This document shows, one piece after another, positions 58,293 through 64,000 of a DNA stretch of 64,000 nucleotides. The DNA is taken from the NCBI RefSeq assembly GCF_040939305.1, contig NZ_CP162511.1, forward strand, positions 868,001 through 932,000, read 5' to 3'. Every line of letters starts with the position of its first letter. The first letter of the stretch is position 1. The notes below the pieces were generated by a model, which was not told the origin of the DNA, ran no database searches, and worked only from the letters and a program-made list of their open reading frames with translations. The position numbers were made by a program, and so were the translations under genes. This DNA comes from Herbiconiux sp. A18JL235 (lineage in GTDB: Bacteria; Actinomycetota; Actinomycetes; Actinomycetales; Microbacteriaceae).

Positions 58293-59819
58293 ATGTCGTC
58301 GAACACGGATGCGGCCGGCAGGTCGAAAGAACCCGACCAGGCACCGAGGACGGTGAGGAGCCTCGTTCCGGCGAGGATGGACCGGTTGCCGTGGACGAGG
58401 TTCCACTGGATGGTCGTCTTCGGCCTCGGTGTCTCCTGGATCCTCGACGGCCTCGAGATCCAGATCATCGCCTCGAACGGCTTCCAGGCCGAACTCGGCA
58501 TGGACTCCGCGCAGGTCGGCCTCGCCGGCACCATCTACCTGGTCGGCCAGGTGGTCGGCGCGCTCGTGTTCGGCAGACTCTCCGACAGGTTCGGGCGCAA
58601 GAAGCTGTTCATCATCACCCTCGCCATCTACCTCGTGGGGTCGGCGCTCGCCGGCCTCAGCCCGAACATGGAGTTCCTGTTCGTGATGCGCTTCATCGCC
58701 GGCCTCGGCATCGGCGGCGAATACGCGGCGATCAACTCGGCGATCGACGAACTCATCCCGAGCCACTACCGCGGCCGCATCGACATCGCCATCAACGGCA
58801 CCTACTGGGGCGGCGCGGCACTCGGCTCGGTCGCGAACCTGTTCTTCCTGAACCCCGACAACTTCGCCGAGAACATCGGCTGGCGCCTCGCCTTCTTCAT
58901 CGGCCCGGTGCTCGGCCTCGTCATGATCTACATGCGCCGGCACATCCCCGAGAGCCCGCGCTGGCTGATGACCCACGGCAAGGAGGATGTCGCCGAGAAG
59001 ACCGTCGACGACATCGAGGCCCGCGTCGAGAAGGAGTCGGGCAAGAAGCTCGACCCGGTTCCCGACGACCAGGCGATCGAGGTGAAGCCGCTCGACCGCA
59101 TCCCGTTCATGAAGATCGCGAGCGTGCTCATCCGCGACTACCCGAACCGCACCGTGGTGGGCCTCACCATGATGATCACGCAGTCGTTCCTCTACAACGC
59201 CATCTTCTTCACCTATGCGCTGGCGCTGCAGAACTTCTACGGGGTCGAGAACGATGCGGTGCAGTACTTCTTCTTCCCCTTCGCGATCGGCAACCTGATC
59301 GGCCCGCTGGTGCTCGGCCCGCTGTTCGACACCTGGGGCCGGCGCAAGATGATCCTGCTCACCTACGGGCTGTCGGGCATCATCCTCACCGTCTCGGGCT
59401 TCCTGTTCCAGGCGGATGTGCTGAACGCCACCACGCAGACCGTGTTCTGGTGCGTCGCGTTCTTCTTCGCGAGTGCCGGCGCATCCTCCGCCTACCTCAC
59501 GGTGAGCGAGCTGTTCCCGCTCGAGATGCGCTCGCAGGTCATCTCGTACTTCTTCTCGATCGCGCAGATCGCCGGATCGGTCGCCCCCCTGCTGTTCGCC
59601 TCTCTCATCGGCGACGGCGAAGACCGCGGCCCCATCACCATCGGCTACATCGGTGCGGGCCTGCTCATGGTGGTGGGCGGTGTCATCTCGTTCATCTTCG
59701 GGGTGAACGCCGAACGCAAGCCGCTCGAGGCCATCACCAACCCGCTCTCGGCCGTCTCGGAGGGCAAGCTCAACGTCGACGGCGAACGCACCACGCGGGC
59801 ACGCAAGCAGCGCACCTAG
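58293..59819 (+). CDS. MFS metabolite:proton symporter
   Basis: 508 residues with about 12 transmembrane segments. The ATG chosen follows ACGGAGGTAG. Helix 2-3 motif FGRLSDRFGRKKLFII, the RFIAGLGIGGEYAAINSAIDELIP segment and PESPRWL after helix 6 mark the sugar-porter/metabolite symporter group. A charged cytoplasmic loop of about 60 residues separates the halves. Substrate is likely an organic acid or sugar; not determinable. Confidence 0.88.
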   Translation: MSSNTDAAGRSKEPDQAPRTVRSLVPARMDRLPWTRFHWMVVFGLGVSWILDGLEIQIIASNGFQAELGMDSAQVGLAGTIYLVGQVVGALVFGRLSDRFGRKKLFIITLAIYLVGSALAGLSPNMEFLFVMRFIAGLGIGGEYAAINSAIDELIPSHYRGRIDIAINGTYWGGAALGSVANLFFLNPDNFAENIGWRLAFFIGPVLGLVMIYMRRHIPESPRWLMTHGKEDVAEKTVDDIEARVEKESGKKLDPVPDDQAIEVKPLDRIPFMKIASVLIRDYPNRTVVGLTMMITQSFLYNAIFFTYALALQNFYGVENDAVQYFFFPFAIGNLIGPLVLGPLFDTWGRRKMILLTYGLSGIILTVSGFLFQADVLNATTQTVFWCVAFFFASAGASSAYLTVSELFPLEMRSQVISYFFSIAQIAGSVAPLLFASLIGDGEDRGPITIGYIGAGLLMVVGGVISFIFGVNAERKPLEAITNPLSAVSEGKLNVDGERTTRARKQRT

Positions 59820-59856
59820 CGTCGGCGCGCATCCGCCGGCCTGGGCCGGTCTCTGT

Positions 59857-59896
59857 CGCGAAGTGCTCGAAACCCGCGGGTTTCGGGCACTTCGCG
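59857..59896. terminator. 40-base near-perfect palindrome between convergent genes
   Basis: CGCGAAGTGC (57-66), one G-T pair, then CGAAACCCG and their complements fold into one long hairpin. It separates the MFS gene from the copper ATPase on the other strand and may terminate both. Confidence 0.65.
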
Positions 59897-59958
59897 CGTG
59901 CAGGCCGAGCGGATGCGCGGGGCGGGTTCTCCACGGCCGAGCGGATGCGCGGGGCGGG

Positions 59959-62370
59959 TCAGCTGAAGCGACGCAGGCGCAGGCTGTTGGTCACCACGAA
60001 GACCGAGGAGAAGGCCATGGCTGCCCCCGCGAGCAGCGGGTTGAGAAGGCCGAACATGGCGAGGGGGATCGCCGCGACGTTGTAGGCGAAGGCCCAGAAC
60101 AGATTGCCCTTGATGATGCCGAGGGTGGTTCGCGACAGCCGGATCGCGGTGGCCGCGGTGCGCAGGTCGCCCCCGATGACGGTGATGTCGCCGGCGGCGA
60201 TGGCTGCGTCGGTTCCGTCGCCCATGGCGAGCGCGAGGTCGGCGGCGGCGAGCGCCGCTGCGTCGTTCACTCCGTCGCCGGCCATCGCCACGACGTGCCC
60301 CTGCCGTTGCAGCGACCGGATGGCGTCGAGCTTGCCGGCCGGCGTCACTCCCGCCCTCACGTCGTCGATGCCCACGGCGCGGGCGACGGAGGCGGCTGCC
60401 CCCGGGTTGTCTCCCGTGAGCAGTACGGGCGTGAGCCCGAGTGCCCGGAACTCCTCGACGGCTCGGGCGCTGGTGGGCTTGACGGTGTCGGCGACGGCGA
60501 TGAGTCCGAGCGCGACGCCGTCGGCGGCGACGGCGACGACGGTCGCTCCCTGCGACTCGAGTGCGGCTGCGCGTGCGGTGAGCGGCCCGGTGTCGACCCG
60601 CCACCGGTCGGCCAGCCACGACAGCCTGCCGGCGGCGACCGCTCGCCCGCCGACCACGCCCTGCACTCCTGCTCCGGCATGTGCCTCGAAGCCGTCGGCC
60701 CGCGGGGCGCCGCCGGAGGTGGCCCGCACGATCGCCCGGGCCACCGGATGCTCGGAGCCCTCCTCGACGGTCGCCGCGAGGGCCAGCAGCTCGGCGACCC
60801 CCGCGTCCGCGGCTGCGCCGGGAGGAGCGTCCGAGCATGTACCCCGAGCTGCGCCCGAGTCCCCGTCAGCGTCTCCGCCCGGCGCTGCGCCCGAGCCTCT
60901 GCCCGAAGCTCCACGAGGCGCGCCGAGCGCACCGTTCTCCGCGACCACCACCTCCCGCACCGTCATCTCGCCGCGGGTCACCGTGCCGGTCTTGTCGAGC
61001 ACGATCGTGTCGACGCGTCGGGTCTGTTCGAGCACCTGTGGCCCGCGGATGAGGATGCCGAGCTGCGACCCCCGCCCCGTTCCCACGAGCAGTGCCGTCG
61101 GCGTCGCGAGGCCGAGCGCGCACGGGCAGGCGATGATGAGGGTCGCCACTCCCGCCGTGAACGCCATGTCGAGCGACGCCCCGGCGAGAAGCCAGCCGCC
61201 GAAGGCGATGAGCGCGAGTGCCATCACGACGGGAACGAACACTCCGGAGATGCGGTCGGCGAGGCGCTGCGCCTGCGCCTTGCCTGTCTGCGCCTCCTCC
61301 AGCAGACGCCCCATCCTCGCAAGTTCGGTGTCGGCGCCCACCCGGGTGAGTTCGACGACGAGCCTGCCCCCCGCCACGATGGTGGCCCCCGTCACCCGCG
61401 ACCCCGGCGCGACCTCGACCGGCACCGACTCCCCGGTGACGAGGCTCGTGTCGACGGCGGAAGCGCCCTCGAGCACCACGCCGTCGGCGGCGATCTTCTC
61501 GCCCGGGCGCACGACGATGACGTCGCCCACCTGAAGCTCGTCGGTCGCGACCCGGTGCTCCGTCCCGTCGCGCAGCACCGACGCGTCTTTCGCGGCGAGC
61601 GAGAGCAGCGCCCGCAGTGCCTCGGTCGACGACCTCTTCGCCCGCGACTCGATGAAGCGCCCGGCGAGGATGAACACGGTCACCGCCGCGGCCACCTCGA
61701 GGTAGATCTCGTCGGCTCCGCCCTCCGGTGTGCCGAGCAGCGTGAACGACATGTGCATGCCGGGCCGGCCGGCGGAGCCGAACACCAGCGCGTAGAGCGA
61801 CCAGCCGTAGGCGGCGAGCACCCCCACGCTGATCAGCGTGTCCATCGTGGCCGTCCCGTGGCGAGCGTTCACCGCCGCCGCGCGGTGGAACGGCAGCGCA
61901 CCCCAGACCACCACAGGGGTCGCGAGCGCGAGGGCGACCCACTGCCAGCCGTCGAACTGCAGCACGGGCACCATCGACATCAGCGCCACGGGCACCGCCA
62001 GCACCCCCGACACGACGAGCCGCCGCAGCAGAACGCGCGCTGCCCGGTCGGCGGCGGAGCGGCCGGCCGCTCCTTCTGCCGCATCGCTGCCGTGCCGCAG
62101 CGGGGAGGAGGCGGATGCGGCGCCCCCGTCGATGAGGGAGGTGCTCGGCGCATCGGCCGGCGCCGGGAGCCACGCCGAGTAACCCGCCGCCTCGATGGCG
62201 GCGACCAGCTCGGGGGTCTCGACTCCGTCGCTGCGCACCCGCGCCTTCTCGGTGGCGTAGTTCACGGTGGCCTCGACGCCGGGCAGCTTGTTGAGCTTGC
62301 GCTCGATGCGGTTCGCGCACGACGCACAGGTCATGCCGCCGATGTCGAGTTCGACGTCGAAAGTGCTCAC
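59959..62370 (-). CDS. copA: Copper-translocating P-type ATPase
   Basis: 803-residue P1B-type ATPase exporting Cu+. N-terminal metal-binding domain GMTCASC (Cys15/Cys18), eight membrane segments, ion-site IIACPCALG, phosphorylation site DKTGTVT, TGES in the actuator, SEHPVA in the N-domain and GDGVNDAAAL in the hinge. The N-domain carries an unusual Gly/Ala/Asp-rich insertion of about 40 residues (around 60770-60930). GTG start overlapping the chaperone gene's stop. Confidence 0.94.
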   Translation of the reverse strand: MSTFDVELDIGGMTCASCANRIERKLNKLPGVEATVNYATEKARVRSDGVETPELVAAIEAAGYSAWLPAPADAPSTSLIDGGAASASSPLRHGSDAAEGAAGRSAADRAARVLLRRLVVSGVLAVPVALMSMVPVLQFDGWQWVALALATPVVVWGALPFHRAAAVNARHGTATMDTLISVGVLAAYGWSLYALVFGSAGRPGMHMSFTLLGTPEGGADEIYLEVAAAVTVFILAGRFIESRAKRSSTEALRALLSLAAKDASVLRDGTEHRVATDELQVGDVIVVRPGEKIAADGVVLEGASAVDTSLVTGESVPVEVAPGSRVTGATIVAGGRLVVELTRVGADTELARMGRLLEEAQTGKAQAQRLADRISGVFVPVVMALALIAFGGWLLAGASLDMAFTAGVATLIIACPCALGLATPTALLVGTGRGSQLGILIRGPQVLEQTRRVDTIVLDKTGTVTRGEMTVREVVVAENGALGAPRGASGRGSGAAPGGDADGDSGAARGTCSDAPPGAAADAGVAELLALAATVEEGSEHPVARAIVRATSGGAPRADGFEAHAGAGVQGVVGGRAVAAGRLSWLADRWRVDTGPLTARAAALESQGATVVAVAADGVALGLIAVADTVKPTSARAVEEFRALGLTPVLLTGDNPGAAASVARAVGIDDVRAGVTPAGKLDAIRSLQRQGHVVAMAGDGVNDAAALAAADLALAMGDGTDAAIAAGDITVIGGDLRTAATAIRLSRTTLGIIKGNLFWAFAYNVAAIPLAMFGLLNPLLAGAAMAFSSVFVVTNSLRLRRFS

Positions 62371-62714
62371 GGCCGCGGGGCGAGCGTGTAGCCGGCCTCC
62401 TCGACGGCCGCGCGCAGGGCGTCGGCGTCGGGCCGTGCGTCGCCGGCGGCGATGACGCGCACGGTCGACGCCCCGCCCACCACGAGCTCGACGCTGACCG
62501 ACCCGACCCCCTCGACCTCAGACACCTCCTCGGTGACGCTCGAGACGCAGTGCGCGCAGGTCATGCCCTCCACCATCAGCGTCGTGACGGCTCCGTCGCC
62601 CACGGTGTCGAGGGCGACCGCGTGATCGGAGTGATGGCCCCCGGGTGCGCAGCACGCGCATCCGTCACCCCCGCGCGTCGTCAGTCCCAGGTCGCGGATT
62701 CCCTCGCTGTGCAT
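62367..62714 (-). CDS. Copper chaperone with Cys/His-rich N-terminal region
   Basis: 115 residues from the ATG behind GGAGGAG. The C-terminal two thirds is an HMA domain with EGMTCAHC (Cys53/Cys56). The N-terminal part contains Cys19, Cys21, Cys22, His27, His28 and His31, a second likely metal site not usual in CopZ. It is coupled to copA by a four-base overlap and probably hands copper to it. Confidence 0.88.
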   Translation of the reverse strand: MHSEGIRDLGLTTRGGDGCACCAPGGHHSDHAVALDTVGDGAVTTLMVEGMTCAHCVSSVTEEVSEVEGVGSVSVELVVGGASTVRVIAAGDARPDADALRAAVEEAGYTLAPRP

Positions 62715-62766
62715 GATGGTGAACTCCTCCACGGCTCGACACCGCCACTCGGCGGCCTCCTCCGAG

Positions 62767-62785
62767 CATACCCCCACCCGGTATG
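62767..62785 (-). promoter_or_regulatory. CsoR-like operator of the copper operon
   Basis: CATACC-N7-GGTATG, with the C-rich centre (CCCCACC) typical of actinobacterial CsoR sites. It overlaps the likely minus-strand -10 (TATGCT, 62765-62770) of the chaperone-copA operon. A CsoR gene is not in the window. Confidence 0.65.
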
Positions 62786-62798
62786 TTAGGCGAGAGGC

Positions 62799-63515
62799 TC
62801 AGGCGATGACGAGGCTCGCCGGCGACATGAGCGCGATGAGCACGAGGGTGAACAGGGCGATGGTGCCGGCCACCGCGAGCCGTCCTGCCCACGGCCACCG
62901 CTCGAACCAGTAGATGAGTTCGGGCATCTCGCTGCGCAGCCGGTCGGCGGTGATGGGGTCGTCGAGGCGTTGCACGGGTGCCCCGAAGGCTGTGGCCACG
63001 GCGTCGATGTCGTCGTTCGACCAGAACTCCCCGCGCATGCGCAGCAACGGCTCGCCCAGAGTGTCGAGCAGGAAGAGCTGCCGGGTGGTCTCGGTGGTCG
63101 CCCCGCGGTAGATGTCGACGATGAGCGCCGTCGCGACGCGCTTGGCCGGCACCCGGTTCTGGTGCACGAAGAAGCCCCGCTCGATGAGTCCGTCGCGTTC
63201 GAGGCGGATGCTCACCCCTCGCAGCAGCGCCACCGCGGCCAGGTAGAGGGCGAGGATGAACAGGGCGGCGATGATCACTCGCGGCCAGCTGCCGCGGGGG
63301 ATGGCGAACCACAGCATCGCCGCCAGGATCGGCAGCGTCAGCGCGGCGACCACGAGCCGGGTCTGCCGGATGAGCTGCGACCGCGGCCGGAGCGTTCGGG
63401 CGTCACCAGGCTCCCGCCGGGTTGCCGGCTCGCCCGCCGCCCGCGCGCCGTGCGCAGGGACGGAGGCGTCGACCCCGCCCGAGGGCAGAGTTCCACCCCG
63501 CTCTCCCTCACCCAT
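62799..63515 (-). CDS. Membrane protein with a PH-like middle region
   Basis: 238 residues from the ATG at 63515, which lies six bases after a TATCCT -10 on the minus strand. The N-terminal 65 residues are polar; two transmembrane helices follow (RLVVAALTLPILAAMLWFAI and VIIAALFILALYLAAVALL). A segment of about 90 residues resembles bacterial PH domains (VSIRLERDGLIERGFFVHQNRVPAKRV), and a final membrane helix closes the protein. Function unknown; possibly envelope-related. Confidence 0.7.
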   Translation of the reverse strand: MGEGERGGTLPSGGVDASVPAHGARAAGEPATRREPGDARTLRPRSQLIRQTRLVVAALTLPILAAMLWFAIPRGSWPRVIIAALFILALYLAAVALLRGVSIRLERDGLIERGFFVHQNRVPAKRVATALIVDIYRGATTETTRQLFLLDTLGEPLLRMRGEFWSNDDIDAVATAFGAPVQRLDDPITADRLRSEMPELIYWFERWPWAGRLAVAGTIALFTLVLIALMSPASLVIA

Positions 63516-63521
63516 GGCTTC

Positions 63522-63527
63522 AGGATA
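63522..63527 (-). promoter_or_regulatory. Leaderless -10 element for the PH-like membrane protein
   Basis: Minus-strand TATCCT, six bases, ATG at 63515. Confidence 0.6.
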
Positions 63528-63610
63528 CGTGCCCCGTTCGGGGCGCGACAGCGGCCGTCCGGGGGACACGACTCAGCCAACACCCAGCCCGCACCCGTGA
63601 GCCGGCCAGG

Positions 63611-64000
63611 TCAGAGCACCGGGCGGCGACGGAAGGGGTTGTGCACGCGGTTCGTGTCGGGCACCTCGGCCACCACCATCTCCGGAGCACGCGAGACCAG
63701 CAGCCAGGCGGGCAGGATGGCGATGCACAGGAGGGGCAGCGCCACCACGCTGCCCGTGATGAGCGTCGCGACGAAGAGCGCGATCCACCCGTCGCGGGCA
63801 ATGGCGAGAACCATGCCGAGCACCCCTGCCCCGACGGCGAGCGTGAGCGGGACGGCCGGCATCAGCACGGTCGCGTACATGCCGAACGCGACGCCGAGGA
63901 AGACCGCGGGGAAGATGTGCCCGCCGCGGAAGCCCGACGCTCCCGCCACCGCGAGCGCGATCAGCTTCACGCCGAAGATCGACAGCAGCTGCAGGCCCGA
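63611..64000 (-). CDS. ClC-type voltage-gated ion channel/antiporter (C-terminal part)
   Basis: At least 129 residues; the frame is open to the window edge, so the N-terminal part lies beyond. GASGFRGGHIFPAVFLGVAFG matches the conserved GxFxP ion-selectivity segment of ClC proteins, and the remaining hydrophobic helices (ALFVATLITGSVVALPLLCIAIL) end in a short basic tail. No CBS domains follow. Confidence 0.85.
   Translation of the reverse strand, partial: SGLQLLSIFGVKLIALAVAGASGFRGGHIFPAVFLGVAFGMYATVLMPAVPLTLAVGAGVLGMVLAIARDGWIALFVATLITGSVVALPLLCIAILPAWLLVSRAPEMVVAEVPDTNRVHNPFRRRPVL

Overview
The window is high-GC DNA (roughly 70% by eye) with dense genes, many GTG starts, frequent four-base stop/start overlaps, and a Tat/Sec/lipoprotein set typical of Actinobacteria. 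The class Ib ribonucleotide reductase operon nrdHIEF, small Tat proteins with an 'AAWAAPV' signal core, and many apparently leaderless genes (TANNNT, then six bases, then the start codon) fit the Micrococcales, probably Microbacteriaceae. That placement is inferred from gene content and style, not from a marker gene. I found no rRNA, tRNA, CRISPR array, insertion sequence or phage gene.

Layout. 1-8751: a catabolic operon on the plus strand: two peptide-importer ATPases (the first cut by the window edge), an amidohydrolase, a DUF885 peptidase-like protein, an NTF2-like protein, a DapA-family aldolase/deaminase and a three-subunit flavin/iron-sulfur amino-acid dehydrogenase. The last four resemble heteromeric D-hydroxyproline dehydrogenase systems. 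8748-11869: a VOC protein, then cystathionine beta-synthase and a cystathionine gamma-synthase/lyase, preceded by a tiny leaderless ORF with tandem Cys codons that looks like a cysteine attenuator. 11928-16434: two tandem M1 metallopeptidases and an EamA transporter, divergent from a MarR regulator across two palindromic operators. 16982-18280: an amino-acid permease.

18434-22441: NrdR boxes and nrdHIEF. 22533-29091: a Tat-exported orphan, glycerate kinase, a rifampicin-monooxygenase-like flavoprotein, xylulokinase and a DHA2 efflux pump. 29106-31187: a small-ORF transcript and a LacI regulator. 31224-37794: an arabinose-type locus (araD, a ChvE/MmsAB-type sugar importer) followed by a tandem ABC protein whose nucleotide sites are degenerate. 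37804-38030: four related hairpins between convergent genes. 38077-41316: galK and galT divergent from a DeoR regulator.

41494-46572: a Bcr/CflA pump, PAP2 phosphatase, then a saccharopine-dehydrogenase-like protein, an enolase-superfamily N-succinylamino-acid racemase/OSBS candidate and a GNAT enzyme. 46690-48864: a small unknown protein and a divergent pair of DJ-1/PfpI-superfamily genes. 48891-54076: a translationally coupled set of four glycosyltransferases and a TupA-like ATP-grasp protein, probably for a surface glycan, flanked by two alpha/beta hydrolases. 55867-59819: GNAT, small membrane proteins, a second Tat orphan and an MFS carrier. 59959-62714: a copper P-type ATPase and a metallochaperone behind a CsoR-like operator. 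62799-64000: a membrane protein and the end of a ClC-type channel gene.

The most unusual signals are the Cys-codon leader ahead of cbs, the pseudo-ATPase tandem ABC protein in the sugar locus, the ATP-grasp/glycosyltransferase block, the racemase/GNAT pair, and two well-placed small ORFs at 29186 and 31324.
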